Program-made: the position numbers and the translations under genes
NCBI RefSeq assembly: GCF_030150285.1
Contig: NZ_JASLGE010000075.1
Location: forward strand, 1-46,208
Source of the DNA: Pseudomonas sp.
Lineage (GTDB): Bacteria > Pseudomonadota > Gammaproteobacteria > Pseudomonadales > Pseudomonadaceae
DNA length: 46,208 nt
Direction: 5' to 3'
Shown here: positions 1-8,628 of the stretch, in pieces
Numbering within the stretch: the stretch's first letter is position 1
Layout: every line of letters begins with the position of its first letter
The notes under the pieces: generated by a model
What the model saw: the letters and a program-made list of their open reading frames with translations, nothing else
What the model was told of the DNA's origin: nothing
The model's database searches: none

Positions 1-180
1 ACAAAAGGAACCAAAAAGGCCTTGCCCCGACGTTCGGCCTTCGCTGCGCTCAGGTTCCCTCGCTCCGGTCCCGCTTCGAGGGCACGCCGAGACGGGCCAT
101 CCTTGGCCCGACACGGCTTTCCCGGCATCCATGCCGGTCAACCCTCTACGCAGAACCTGCTCTCGGCCTGCCGAAAAGGG
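1..180. repeat. GC-rich extragenic repeat-like segment
   Basis: This stretch has no convincing gene. The 72-codon reading frame at 22-240 is rich in Arg, Ala and Ser with no domain, and is probably spurious. The segment contains a perfect palindrome at 122-137 (CCGGCAT-cc-ATGCCGG). From memory, very similar 'AAAAGGAACCAAAAAGGCC...' blocks occur many times between genes in Pseudomonas genomes; that is recollection, not a search result. Confidence 0.45.
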
Positions 181-204
181 GCTTGTAGATCAAGATCAAG
201 ATCA

Positions 205-275
205 ACAGCGCGTGCGGCGTGTGCCGTAGCAGTTGCCTAGCTGGGCGAGGCTACGTCCGATTGCGCAGCGATCGT
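205..275. repeat. REP-like extragenic palindromic element
   Basis: The 15-mer GCGAGGCTACGTCCG at 245-259 recurs exactly at 22870-22884. The adjacent CGATTGCGCAGCGATCG (257-273) recurs in inverted orientation near 22808-22824. Two shared blocks in two intergenic regions 22 kb apart indicate a dispersed REP family, typical of Pseudomonas. The element lies downstream of the GNAT gene on the minus strand. Confidence 0.55.
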
Positions 276-291
276 AAACCCTGAACAACAG

Positions 292-975
292 CTATTGGCT
301 CAGGCGTTCGGCGACAAAGGCTCTGGCTTTGGCGGTGAGCTGGTCGATCTGGCGGTCGCGTTTTTTCTCGGCGTCGATCATGGCTTTCTTGCCGTGGCGA
401 TTGAGCAGGTAGGTGTGGATCTGGCGTACTTCTGTAGAGCTGTACACCGCCGAAACATCCAAGACGCCCATCAACCCGTCGGTGCTGTGGTCGCGGGTGT
501 TCATGACAACCTGCGGGCCACGGGTGCCAAGGACGTGCAGGCCCATGGCTTCAAAATCGGCTACCCTGCGCACGCTGCAGGTCAGTTCGGTGTGCGGATA
601 TCGAGCAATCACAGCCTGCAACAGGGCCCGTGTCACGCCCTGGCCGTGATGGCTCGCCCGTTCTGCCATGTAGGCAATACCGCTCGCCTGTGGATCGTCT
701 TTGACCGGCAGGTACAGGACGAAACCCGTGACGGTGTCCGGGGCCTGTTCATCAGTGGCGACAATCAGTTCAACCGCAATCCCTTGGGTACCGCCCAGTG
801 CTTCGAGGTACAGGTGCACTTCGTAGCCGAGGGTGTACTGGTAGATGTTGTACAGCAGGTTGCTGGGCGTGAGGTCCATCATGCTCAGTTCCGTGAGCTG
901 GTCGACCACCATGTGCATTATCTGGCTGTTGATCGGCTCGCTGACCGGCGCATCGAAGTGGGTGAGCACGATCAT
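292..975 (-). CDS. GNAT-family N-acetyltransferase
   Basis: A 227-residue protein that probably transfers an acetyl group from acetyl-CoA to an unidentified amine. The central part (about residues 65-150) looks like the GNAT fold. A hydrophobic strand (TGFVLYLPV) is followed by a strand ending in AYMAER and the acetyl-CoA loop HHGQGVTRALL, which fits the R/Q-x-x-G-x-G/A motif. The N-terminal 60 residues and a charged helical C-terminus (KKAMIDAEKKRDRQ) lie outside that core. Its ATG overlaps the stop of the upstream YecA-family gene by one base (TGATG), so the two are probably translationally coupled. The substrate cannot be read from the sequence. Confidence 0.75.
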   Translation of the reverse strand: MIVLTHFDAPVSEPINSQIMHMVVDQLTELSMMDLTPSNLLYNIYQYTLGYEVHLYLEALGGTQGIAVELIVATDEQAPDTVTGFVLYLPVKDDPQASGIAYMAERASHHGQGVTRALLQAVIARYPHTELTCSVRRVADFEAMGLHVLGTRGPQVVMNTRDHSTDGLMGVLDVSAVYSSTEVRQIHTYLLNRHGKKAMIDAEKKRDRQIDQLTAKARAFVAERLSQ

Positions 976-1529
976 CAGCGTTGGCTCGACCAGTAGTCAT
1001 GCAGCGCGCGTGCCGCAGGAGCAATTTCAGACACTTGGTGCTGGTGTGCCGCGATGTCGAGGTCTTCGGGCAGTTCAAAGTTGTCCTGTTCGGCACAATC
1101 GGAAATAGCTTGCAAAAGACCGGCCTGAATGGCGGGCAATGTGGGCCAGTTGGCGACAGAAACCCCACGCAGGTAGCCAAAACACCACTCTTCGGCCAGG
1201 GTTACGGTGTGGCCATGATGTTCACTGTGTTCGAAGCGCGGTGCGAAGGCTTGGCTGTCCGTGGCCAGTTGCGCGGCCAGGGTATTCATGTGCCTGACGC
1301 TCAGTTCAATGAATTGTTTGGCTTCTTCCGGGCTTTGCCACGCTGGGTTCTGGCCGCCCCAGATGGCCGGGAACCACTCGGCGATATCAACGGGTACCGG
1401 GCCAGACACCAGCGCGGTGAAATAACCATCCAGCTCGCAGGGGTTGAGCACGCTATGGTCGTCGCCGTACTGGAGCAGGGCGTTTTCGATAAGGTCGAAC
1501 TCGGCGGCGTTCAGGGGGTGAGGGAGCAT
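975..1529 (-). CDS. YecA/YgfB (UPF0149) family protein
   Basis: A 184-residue all-helical protein. The N-terminal CELDGYFTALVSGP and the central EEWCFGYLRGV match the UPF0149/YecA-YgfB family (family knowledge). The C-terminal SEC-C zinc motif found in longer YecA proteins is absent; the protein ends in a plain helical tail (ARALHDYWSSQR). No enzymatic role is established for this short form. It is the first gene of a two-gene coupled unit with the downstream GNAT acetyltransferase. Confidence 0.75.
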   Translation of the reverse strand: MLPHPLNAAEFDLIENALLQYGDDHSVLNPCELDGYFTALVSGPVPVDIAEWFPAIWGGQNPAWQSPEEAKQFIELSVRHMNTLAAQLATDSQAFAPRFEHSEHHGHTVTLAEEWCFGYLRGVSVANWPTLPAIQAGLLQAISDCAEQDNFELPEDLDIAAHQHQVSEIAPAARALHDYWSSQR

Positions 1530-1623
1530 GGGGCAGATTCCTTGGCTGGGCAGCTTCGCTTGAAAAATCGCGGAGGATGCCTTTTGGCAGGCGTTTTATC
1601 CAGTGCCAATCGCTCCCTGCGAC

Positions 1624-1971
1624 TCAATCGACCTTAACAATAGACTCGACGACAAAGTATTTAAACCCGGCTTTGGCCAGGGCTTTTTTGGCTTCCTGCT
1701 CGGCATCGAAACGGCTCAGGGATTTTGAGTCGTGGACGAACGGGGTTTCTTCGCCGTCGAAGACTTTGCTCACTTGCAGCGTGACCCGCAGGATCGGGCC
1801 GCGGCGCTTGACCGGCGCGCGCGGGGCCGCCGTTTTCGGGGGGGGCGGGATCGGGGCCGGAGCCACAACGGGGGCCGGTGCAGCAGGTTGCAGGTGAGGG
1901 GTCGCGGGGGGCGTTGGCATGTCAAGGCCGAGCGCTCTGCGCATTTCGTCCTCGGTGAATCCGGAGCTCAT
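1624..1971 (-). CDS. Conserved hypothetical protein with Pro/Ala-rich linker
   Basis: A 115-residue protein with three visible parts. Residues 1-17 form a short acidic helix (TEDEMRRALGL). Residues 18-54 are a proline/alanine linker with many PAP and PPP runs. Residues 55-115 form a compact domain starting RRGPILRVTLQVSKVF and ending KYFVVESIVKVD. The C-terminal part is a plausible small beta-alpha-beta fold. No signal peptide or membrane helix is seen. I do not recognise a characterised family, so function is unknown. Confidence 0.6.
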   Translation of the reverse strand: MSSGFTEDEMRRALGLDMPTPPATPHLQPAAPAPVVAPAPIPPPPKTAAPRAPVKRRGPILRVTLQVSKVFDGEETPFVHDSKSLSRFDAEQEAKKALAKAGFKYFVVESIVKVD

Positions 1972-2095
1972 GTTTAGACTCTGATTGGTGAGAAAGACGG
2001 GCTTATAGTGCAGTGTAGCTGCACAGGCAAGTGATTTTTTTCTGAGTTGCGGAAATGATCCGTTTTCAGTGTTAAACAGGCGATTTGAGGCACGC

Positions 2096-2497
2096 TCAGG
2101 TACCTCTCAACAAGTCGTGTTCGTCCAACAGTTTGTAGGCTATTTCCGGGTGTTTTGTCATAGCTCGACGGATTGCAGCAGGGATGTCTTTGCGAGTTTT
2201 TCTGCACAGGCCTGGTTGCTCCGCCAATTGAATGTCTATACCACGCGCGGAGCGCACTTCATTAAAGCCGGGTTCGATGGACACCTGAATGCCCAATTGG
2301 TCGTACATTCGGCGTTGCAGGTGTTCCAGCTGGCTCAGGGTCTGCACGTTTTCCAAGCGTTCCAGCAACTCTTTTTCTGCCAGGCGGGTCAGCTTCAGAA
2401 TACGCAGGTCGGTCTCGCTAGCCCCCAACAACTGTTCGCGTTTGCAGTTGCAAACGCCGGGAGGGCAGGGCTGGCGAAGGGCAGGGCTCGGGGTCAT
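2096..2497 (-). CDS. Hypothetical protein with N-terminal Cys cluster
   Basis: A 133-residue protein from the ATG at 2497. The N-terminus has three close cysteines (CPPGVCNCKREQLL), which could bind a metal. The middle is helical (LAEKELLERLENVQTLSQLEHLQRRM) and the C-terminus basic (RKTRKDIPAAIRRAMTKHPEIAYKLL). An in-frame TTG at 2542, 7 bases after an AGGGG, would add 15 residues and put the start only 14 bases after the threonine dehydratase stop. The choice of start is therefore uncertain. Its position suggests co-transcription with the dehydratase. Function is not recognised. Confidence 0.6.
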   Translation of the reverse strand: MTPSPALRQPCPPGVCNCKREQLLGASETDLRILKLTRLAEKELLERLENVQTLSQLEHLQRRMYDQLGIQVSIEPGFNEVRSARGIDIQLAEQPGLCRKTRKDIPAAIRRAMTKHPEIAYKLLDEHDLLRGT

Positions 2498-2556
2498 TGA
2501 TTGAGCATAGCCACCTGAGCGGGTTTTGCCGAGTGTCGCCAACGGATGCCCCTGGC

Positions 2557-3522
2557 TCAGCCCTCTGACGCTTGACCGAGCAGGCTGGCGTACAGGTGCC
2601 GATCGATATTGGCCCCGCTCAGGATCACCGCGACCCGTCGCTTTTGTTGCAGGCCCTGTTCCTTGATCAACCCCGCCAGTGCCGCCGCCCCAGCACCTTC
2701 AGCCGTGTTGTGGGTGGTTTCATGGTACACGCGCATGGCGTGGGCAATGTCGGCGTCTGACACACGAATCACCCGAGCTGCGCCGTTGGCAATGATTGCT
2801 AGCGCGTCGGGCAAGGGCTGGCGACAGGCAAGACCATCGGCAAACGTGTGGGCGCTGTCCGTGTGGACCACGCGACCTTGCTCGACGCTCTGGGCGAAGG
2901 CATCGGCATGGGAGGACACCACGCCGACAATGTCGGTGCTCAAGCCCAGCAGGTCACGGGTCTGGATCAGCCCGCAAATACCCGAGCCCATGCCGATGGG
3001 CACGTACACGGTGTCGAGTTCGGTCACGGCTTCGAACAGCTCCAGCGCATACGTGGCCACGCCGCGAATCAAGTCGGGGTGGAAGGCCGGCACCAGATGC
3101 CAGCCTTGGGCCTGAGCCTGTTGCGCGGCGTGGCTGCGGGCTTCATCGAAGTCTTTGCCATGCTCGATCACCGTGGCTCCCAAGGCGCGCATGGCGGCAT
3201 TTTTTTCCAGCGAATTGCCTTCAGGGACCACGATCTGCAGGCGCATGCCACAGTGGCGGGCGGCCAGTGCCAAGCTTTGGCCATGATTGCCACGGGTGGC
3301 TGTTACCAGCCCTTGGGTGTCCGGTTCGCGTTGCAGCAAGCCCTGCACATAAAGCAACCCGCCGCGCACTTTAAAAGCCCCGGTGGGGTTGTGGTTCTCG
3401 TGTTTGACCCACACGGCGCACCCCAAGCGTTCGGCCAGGACGGGCCAGGCCAGTTGCGGGGTCGGGGTGAGCGTTTGGTACACGGTTGAGGCCGCCGAGC
3501 GAAGCGCGTTCAAGTCAAACAT
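2557..3522 (-). CDS. Threonine dehydratase-like PLP enzyme
   Basis: A 321-residue fold-type II PLP enzyme, probably catalysing dehydration and deamination of threonine/serine or a related hydroxyamino acid. The PLP lysine is K51 in the segment NPTGAFKVRGG, followed by ATRGNHGQSLALAA and the glycine-rich phosphate loop VPIGMGSGICG. There is no C-terminal ACT-like regulatory domain, so it is the short, catabolic-type form rather than full-length IlvA. It is divergent from a MocR regulator, with 85 bases between start codons. That arrangement suggests that MocR controls it. The exact substrate is uncertain; hydroxyaspartate and D-serine dehydratases share this fold. Confidence 0.8.
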   Translation of the reverse strand: MFDLNALRSAASTVYQTLTPTPQLAWPVLAERLGCAVWVKHENHNPTGAFKVRGGLLYVQGLLQREPDTQGLVTATRGNHGQSLALAARHCGMRLQIVVPEGNSLEKNAAMRALGATVIEHGKDFDEARSHAAQQAQAQGWHLVPAFHPDLIRGVATYALELFEAVTELDTVYVPIGMGSGICGLIQTRDLLGLSTDIVGVVSSHADAFAQSVEQGRVVHTDSAHTFADGLACRQPLPDALAIIANGAARVIRVSDADIAHAMRVYHETTHNTAEGAGAAALAGLIKEQGLQQKRRVAVILSGANIDRHLYASLLGQASEG

Positions 3523-3543
3523 GGCACACCGTCATCAAGGGAT

Positions 3544-3572
3544 TTGACGCGATTCTAAGCACGAAGCATTGT
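3544..3572 (+). promoter_or_regulatory. Possible sigma-70 promoter of the MocR gene
   Basis: TTGACG at 3544-3549 is a good -35 match. A 17-base spacer leads to CATTGT (3567-3572), a poor -10. Transcription would start near 3579, inside the tandem repeat described separately. This is inferred from pattern only. Confidence 0.3.
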
Positions 3573-3602
3573 ATGGGCCGACCCTTATATTGCATGGCCG
3601 AC
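3568..3602. promoter_or_regulatory. Tandem direct repeat, probable MocR operator
   Basis: ATTGTATGGGCCGAC (3568-3582) is repeated as ATTGCATGGCCGAC (3589-3602). The copies start 21 bases apart, two helical turns, so they lie on the same DNA face. MocR regulators commonly bind direct repeats in the divergent gap next to their own gene. The second copy ends five bases before the mocR-like ATG, fitting autoregulation. Confidence 0.5.
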
Positions 3603-3607
3603 AATAA

Positions 3608-4987
3608 ATGTGGACTCCCACCCTGACGGATTCCGAGCAACCGCGCTACGTGGCGTTGGTGGATGCGATTGCCCGGGCTATCGCTTGTGGCGAACTGAAA
3701 CCCGGCGAACGCTTGCCGCCGCAACGCCGGCTGGCCTGGGCGCTGGGCTGGAACCCCAGCACCACGATGCAGGCCTACCGTGAAGCGGCGCGCCGGCATC
3801 TGGTCGCGGGCGAGGTGGGGCGTGGCACCTACGTGCTGGCCGGTAGCCAGGAAGCCACATTGTTCAAGTTGCAGCAGGTCGACGAACTACCCGCCCGGCT
3901 TGACCTGCGTACCAACGTGCCGGCCGTGGATCATGCCGCGCCCGGCGATGCCCGTGCCTTGTCGTGGCTGCTCGACACCGGGCAGGCGGTGCGCTTGCAG
4001 GGGTACTTGAGCGCGGCGGACCTGTTACTGGCGCGTGCCCACGGGGCCGACTGGGTTAAACGCCGCGGGCTGCCTGTGCCGATCGAACATGTCATGTTGT
4101 GCACCGGGGCCCAGCAAGGGTTGTTTACGGCCTTGCTGTCATTGTGCCAGGCGGGTGAGCCGGTGCTGGTTGAGGCTTACACCGCGCCGGGTATCAAGGC
4201 GGCCTGCGCGCAACTGCGCTTGCCCCTGCACGCTGTTACCCTTGACCAGCAAGGCATGGTGCCTGAGGACTTTGACCGCATGATTCGGGCGACGGGTGCT
4301 CGGCTTGCCATCCTCACACCGACCCTGCAAAACCCGACGTCGGCCGTGATGGGGCTGGCCCGCCAGCAGGCGATTGCACAGGTCGCCCACCGTCACGGGG
4401 TGCGGGTGATTGAGGATGACGTGTACGGTGCGCTGACCGACAACCCGCCGTTGTGCGCGTTGCTGGGGGACTTGGGCGTGCTGGTGAGCAGCTTGTCCAA
4501 AACCGTTGCCGCCGGTGTGCGGGTGGGCTGGATTGTGGCCAGCCCGCAGGTGTTGGCGCGTATCGATCCGCAGGCGCAATCGGCGCATTGGGGGGTGTCA
4601 CCGTTATGCGTGGCCATTGCCAGTCAATGGCTCGCAGACGGCACGGCTGAGCAGCGCCTCGCCTGGCAAACGGCAGAGGTGTCACGGCGTTGGCGACTGG
4701 CCAAAAAATACCTGGGGCACATGATGTATCAAACCACCACCCCCTCGCCGCATATCTGGCTGACCGCCGCCCGCCGCGATATGTCCTTGGCTCAGGCCTG
4801 CCGTGAGGCGGGTGTCGATGTTGTGCCGTCTGATGTGTTTGCGGTCAAGCCCGGAGCCACCGACGCGGTACGCATCAGCCTCACGGCGGCCCCCAGTGCG
4901 CAGGCTTTAAACAGGGCACTTCAACGCATCGCGACGACTACGGGTACTCTGTGCGATTTTCACCTCCAGCGAGATCCCCATGCGTAG
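3608..4987 (+). CDS. MocR-family (GntR-aminotransferase) transcriptional regulator
   Basis: A 459-residue fusion. Residues 10-78 are a GntR winged helix-turn-helix (PGERLPPQRRLAWALGWNPSTTMQAYREA, then GRGTYVLAG). Residues of about 110-450 are a fold-type I aminotransferase domain used for effector sensing. The PLP lysine is K298 in SSLSKTVAAGVRVGW, with the upstream PLP-binding aspartate region IEDDVYG. The family binds PLP and an amino-compound effector. It is divergent from a threonine dehydratase-like gene, its probable target. The product could also act as an aminotransferase, but the DNA-binding domain makes regulation more likely. Confidence 0.85.
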   Translation: MWTPTLTDSEQPRYVALVDAIARAIACGELKPGERLPPQRRLAWALGWNPSTTMQAYREAARRHLVAGEVGRGTYVLAGSQEATLFKLQQVDELPARLDLRTNVPAVDHAAPGDARALSWLLDTGQAVRLQGYLSAADLLLARAHGADWVKRRGLPVPIEHVMLCTGAQQGLFTALLSLCQAGEPVLVEAYTAPGIKAACAQLRLPLHAVTLDQQGMVPEDFDRMIRATGARLAILTPTLQNPTSAVMGLARQQAIAQVAHRHGVRVIEDDVYGALTDNPPLCALLGDLGVLVSSLSKTVAAGVRVGWIVASPQVLARIDPQAQSAHWGVSPLCVAIASQWLADGTAEQRLAWQTAEVSRRWRLAKKYLGHMMYQTTTPSPHIWLTAARRDMSLAQACREAGVDVVPSDVFAVKPGATDAVRISLTAAPSAQALNRALQRIATTTGTLCDFHLQRDPHA

Positions 4988-5204
4988 AGAAATCGGTTAT
5001 TGGCACCGTGAAGGCCGCGAGTTGTTTTATTACCTGGAATTCAGGCCCGAAACCGCCGAGTTCTACCTGACCTGCGAACACCGCCCGCGCGAGGGTGAAG
5101 GCAGCGTGCGCTCGGTGCTGCTCAGTGAAGCCCGGGGTGAGCGTTATTACGAAGATGCCCTGTTGATCATCAAGGAGGAGTTGTTCAGGCAGTACACGGT
5201 GTAA
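4980..5204 (+). CDS. Small hypothetical protein overlapping the MocR gene
   Basis: A 74-residue acidic/aromatic protein whose ATG lies inside the last codons of the MocR gene (8-base overlap), which suggests translational coupling. It contains GYWHREGRELFYYLEFRPETAEFYL and a C-terminal helix (YYEDALLIIKEELFRQY). It has no signal peptide or membrane segment. Composition and codon use look like a real gene. I do not recognise a family. It could be a partner of the MocR regulon, by position only. Confidence 0.6.
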   Translation: MRREIGYWHREGRELFYYLEFRPETAEFYLTCEHRPREGEGSVRSVLLSEARGERYYEDALLIIKEELFRQYTV

Positions 5205-5291
5205 GGGATAGGCGCGATCGATAACGCTGTGGCGATAAGGCGAGTAAAGCGTAAGATTAATCGATTCAGCTTTCGCTAACCTTGCGTGATC

Positions 5292-5633
5292 TCAATCGTC
5301 GCGCGTCAGTACTTCCAGCAGTTCGATTTCAAACCGCAGGTTTGAATGGGGCGTGATGTGCGCGCCCATGCTTCTGTCGCCATAGGCCAAATGCGCGGGC
5401 ACCTGGAGAACGCGCTTACCGCCGACCTGCATACCCATCAGCCCAATGTCCCAGCCCTTGATAACGCGCCCCGTGCCAATCACACACTGGAAGGGCTTAC
5501 CGCGCTGGAATGAGGAGTCAAACACCGTGCCGTCGTCCAGCCAGCCGGTGTAGTGGGTGGTGATCAAGGCACCTTTGACCACCGCTTTACCGCTACCGGG
5601 CAACAGGTCGGTGATGTGCAGTTCATCATGCAT
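5292..5633 (-). CDS. FKBP-type peptidyl-prolyl cis-trans isomerase
   Basis: A 113-residue single-domain FKBP that catalyses cis-trans isomerisation of Xaa-Pro bonds. Typical landmarks are GALITTHYTGWLDDGTVFDSS, VIKGWDIGLMGMQVGGKR and HLAYGDR, ending in LRFEIELLEV. No signal peptide is seen, so it is probably cytoplasmic. The ATG at 5633 (MHDELHITD) matches the usual N-terminus of short FKBPs. A TTG at 5708 would add 25 residues that do not look like the family. Neither start has a clear Shine-Dalgarno site. It is divergent from the TonB receptor gene across about 300 bases. Confidence 0.85.
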   Translation of the reverse strand: MHDELHITDLLPGSGKAVVKGALITTHYTGWLDDGTVFDSSFQRGKPFQCVIGTGRVIKGWDIGLMGMQVGGKRVLQVPAHLAYGDRSMGAHITPHSNLRFEIELLEVLTRDD

Positions 5634-5804
5634 GGGGGGGTACTCAAAAAAATGAGAGGGCTTAACGCGTTGGGTCGGCGTTTTCTCAATTTGTAGGCCT
5701 TTTGGCAATATATTTGAGCGTTTTTCGTCAGAAAAGGCTCTAAATCACAGTCCTTGCTCCCAATCTAAACATGTCTATTTCGCATTTGGCCTTTACTCTT
5801 ATCT

Positions 5805-5823
5805 GAGAATGATTACTATTGGC
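5805..5823. promoter_or_regulatory. Fur-box-like operator upstream of the TonB receptor
   Basis: GAGAATGATTACTATTGGC matches 13 of 19 positions of the classical Fur box (GATAATGATAATCATTATC). It lies 113 bases before the receptor start codon. It fits iron repression of the receptor and the three membrane genes behind it. The rest of the 5634-5936 gap shows no gene; the stretch from 5634 to about 5800 shows nothing else I can name. Confidence 0.6.
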
Positions 5824-5936
5824 GCTCTCGCAGCGCCAGGCAGAGCTTTCACGATACGCCCCACGGGCCGCCGTGTGCCTGATTTTCCAGCCCTTGGCCT
5901 GCTCGGCATCATTCACAGTTAAGGGAACAACTGGAC

Positions 5937-8195
5937 ATGTCGTCTAGATTTAAACGCAGTCAATTTTCACTGGTTTTTGCTGCTGCACTGGCTTCACCTT
6001 CGTTGCAGGCCGATGTCCTGGAACGCGATCGCGATGAGGTTCAGGTGGAGTCTACCGACCTGCCGGTCGACGGTACGCGCCAGGCGCTACAGCTTGAAGA
6101 AACCCGTGTGTTGGGCACGGCAGCTCAGGCGTTGAAGCAGGCACCGGGGGTGTCGATCATCACCGCCGAAGACATCAAAAAACGCCCGCCGGCCAATGAC
6201 CTGTCTGAAATCATCCGCCGCGAACCGGGTGTCAACCTGACGGGTAACAGTTCCAGCGGCGCTCGCGGTAATAACCGGCAAATCGACTTGCGTGGCATGG
6301 GCCCGGAAAACACCCTGATCCTGATTGATGGCAAGCCGTCGTCCTCGCGCAACGCCCAGCGTTACGGCTGGAGCGGTGACCGTGACACGCGGGGTGAAAC
6401 CAACTGGGTGCCGGCCGAGGAGGTCGAGCGTATTGAAATTCTGCGTGGCCCGGCCGCAGCCCGTTACGGGTCAGGTGCCATGGGCGGGGTGGTCAACATC
6501 ATCACCAAGCGCCCAACGGACAAACTCAGCGGCTCGTTGACCGCGTATTACCTGTCGCCGGAAGACGACGCCGAAGGCATCAGCAAACGCACCAACTTCA
6601 ACCTCAGCGGGCCGATCACGGATGATCTGGTGTTTCGCGTGTACGGCGGCCTGAGCAAAACCGACGCCGACGATGCAAGCATCAACACCGCCGAGCAGGC
6701 GTCCGCAGATGGCCTGGTCGCGGGCCGCGAGGGCGTGCGCAACAAAGACATCAATGGCTTGCTCAGTTGGCAGTTCACCCCTGAGCAGTCACTGGACCTG
6801 GAAGCCAGCTACAGCCGCCAGGGTAATATTTTTGCCGGTGACACCATGCTCAACAGCGGCGGTGACTTTGTTAACCGCCTGTATGGCAAGGAAACCAGCG
6901 TATTGCAGCGCAGCACCTTCTCGGCCACCCACAAGGGCTCGTTTGACTGGGGCTCGACCAGCGCCTCGCTGACGCATGACCTGACTCGCAATGCCCGCCT
7001 TAACGAAGGTTTGGCGGGCAGCGGTGAGGGCGCGCCGAATGAGGCGGCCGGGTCATTCGAGTCGCGGCTGCGCAACACCCGCGCCACGGGCGAGGTGAAC
7101 CTGCCGCTCACCCTGGGCACCGCACAGGTGCTGACCTTGGGCGGCGAATACCTGTACGAGTCGTTGAACGATCCGGGTTCGTTGCGTGCACAAACCTGGG
7201 ATCCGGGTGCAGGTGGCATCCCGAGCCTTGAGGGCACCGACCGTACCCAGACCAAATCCACGGCCAACAGCTACGCGTTCTACGTGGAAGACAACATCGA
7301 AGCGGGTGCCGACACCATCATCACGCCGGGCGTACGCTTTGATCACCACGATAAGTTTGGTGGCAACTGGAGCCCAAGCCTGAACGCGTCGCACCAGATC
7401 ACCGACGCGTTGAGCATCAAGGGGGGCATCGCACGGGCTTACAAAACCCCGAACCTGTACCAGTCCAACCCCAACTACCTGCTCTACAGCCGCGGTGCCG
7501 GTTGCAGCTCGGTTGAGGTGAACATCGGCGGCTGCTACCTGGTGGGTAACCCGGACCTGAAACCGGAAATCAGCATCAACAAAGAGATTGGCCTGGCGTT
7601 CGACAAGGGCAACTGGCGCACCAGCGGTACTTATTTTCGCAACGACTACGAGAACAAGATCAATGCCAGCAACCAGGCGGCCTTCCGCTTGCCTGACGGT
7701 CGCCGCGTGTTGCAGTGGGAAAACAGTGGCAAGGCCGTGGTACAGGGGGTTGAAGGCAACCTGTTTGTCAGCCTCAGCCAGGACCTGGACTGGAACACTA
7801 ACCTGACCTACATGATTGAAAGTAAAGACAAGAAAACCGGCGAGCCATTGAGTATCATTCCCAAGTACACCCTGAACACAATGCTGGACTGGTACGCCAC
7901 CGAGCAGTTGTCACTTCAGGTCAGCGGCACGTATTACGGCAAGCAGACACCGCCTGAACACAACCTGCGTGCGAACCGGCCGCTGGAAAAAAGCGTGCAG
8001 CAACCGGTCGATCCCTACGGGATCGTGGGCTTGAGTGGTGGGTATGAATTCACCAAACACCTGAGCGTGCGGGTAGGCATCAACAACCTGTTCGACAAGC
8101 AGCTGTACCGCAAGGGCAACTCGGATGAGGCGGGCGCGCAAACTTATAACGAGTCGGGCCGTGCTTACTTTGCGTCGGTGACGACGTCGTTCTGA
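5937..8195 (+). CDS. TonB-dependent siderophore receptor, FepA/PfeA/PirA type
   Basis: A 752-residue outer-membrane receptor that imports a ferric siderophore using TonB energy. Residues 1-25 are a signal peptide (cut after SLQA). The plug domain (about 60-190) carries LKQAPGVSIITAEDIKKR, EPGVNLTGNS and RIEILRGPAAARYGSGAMGGVVNIITKRP. These are hallmarks of the enterobactin/catecholate receptors FepA, PfeA and PirA. The barrel ends in the correct C-terminal phenylalanine (FASVTTSF). An AGGGA lies 10 bases before the ATG. The Fur-box-like site upstream supports iron control. The ligand cannot be decided among catecholates from sequence alone. Confidence 0.9.
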   Translation: MSSRFKRSQFSLVFAAALASPSLQADVLERDRDEVQVESTDLPVDGTRQALQLEETRVLGTAAQALKQAPGVSIITAEDIKKRPPANDLSEIIRREPGVNLTGNSSSGARGNNRQIDLRGMGPENTLILIDGKPSSSRNAQRYGWSGDRDTRGETNWVPAEEVERIEILRGPAAARYGSGAMGGVVNIITKRPTDKLSGSLTAYYLSPEDDAEGISKRTNFNLSGPITDDLVFRVYGGLSKTDADDASINTAEQASADGLVAGREGVRNKDINGLLSWQFTPEQSLDLEASYSRQGNIFAGDTMLNSGGDFVNRLYGKETSVLQRSTFSATHKGSFDWGSTSASLTHDLTRNARLNEGLAGSGEGAPNEAAGSFESRLRNTRATGEVNLPLTLGTAQVLTLGGEYLYESLNDPGSLRAQTWDPGAGGIPSLEGTDRTQTKSTANSYAFYVEDNIEAGADTIITPGVRFDHHDKFGGNWSPSLNASHQITDALSIKGGIARAYKTPNLYQSNPNYLLYSRGAGCSSVEVNIGGCYLVGNPDLKPEISINKEIGLAFDKGNWRTSGTYFRNDYENKINASNQAAFRLPDGRRVLQWENSGKAVVQGVEGNLFVSLSQDLDWNTNLTYMIESKDKKTGEPLSIIPKYTLNTMLDWYATEQLSLQVSGTYYGKQTPPEHNLRANRPLEKSVQQPVDPYGIVGLSGGYEFTKHLSVRVGINNLFDKQLYRKGNSDEAGAQTYNESGRAYFASVTTSF

Positions 8196-8337
8196 TTAAC
8201 CGTCTGCCTTCAGGCTGAGCGTGTGTCAGCCAAGGCGTATACAGGCGTGGCACCCGGGGAGACGGGGCCGCGCCGTTGTCACATCTGCCGACGGTAAAAA
8301 AACGGCGGGCAGAACCGTGCAATGAAGGAATGCATAC

Positions 8338-8628
8338 ATGAAATACGGATCTACGGCCTGGGTGCCGATCCTGTCCCGCACCGTGGCAGCCTTGGTGGGT
8401 GGTTATGGGTTTACCTACGCGTTCACGGCAGCGCTGGCCCGGTTGTTGCCGCTGGATGATGTTGACTCGCTGATCGTGTCCAGCCTGTTGTCCTTTGTGG
8501 TCTACACCTTCGCCATTCTGTGGGCGTTTGCCGCTCGCAACCAGGCCCGTGCCTGGATGGGCGCGGTGCTGGCCGTGCCCTTGGCGATGATCGGCTTTTG
8601 GCCGCAACTGCTGGAGCGCCTGGGATGA
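8338..8628 (+). CDS. DUF3649 iron-uptake-associated membrane protein
   Basis: A 96-residue protein with about three hydrophobic helices (around residues 11-34, 45-67 and 73-92). It resembles the DUF3649 proteins that sit with PepSY and DUF3325 genes behind TonB siderophore receptors. Its TGA overlaps the next gene's ATG by four bases (ATGA). Its role is probably in inner-membrane handling of iron or siderophore, by context only; no catalytic residues are visible. Confidence 0.7.
   Translation: MKYGSTAWVPILSRTVAALVGGYGFTYAFTAALARLLPLDDVDSLIVSSLLSFVVYTFAILWAFAARNQARAWMGAVLAVPLAMIGFWPQLLERLG

Noticed and set aside
22..240. A 72-codon frame in the left-edge repeat
   Set aside because: Low-complexity Arg/Ala/Ser product inside a repeat-like block; no ribosome binding site.
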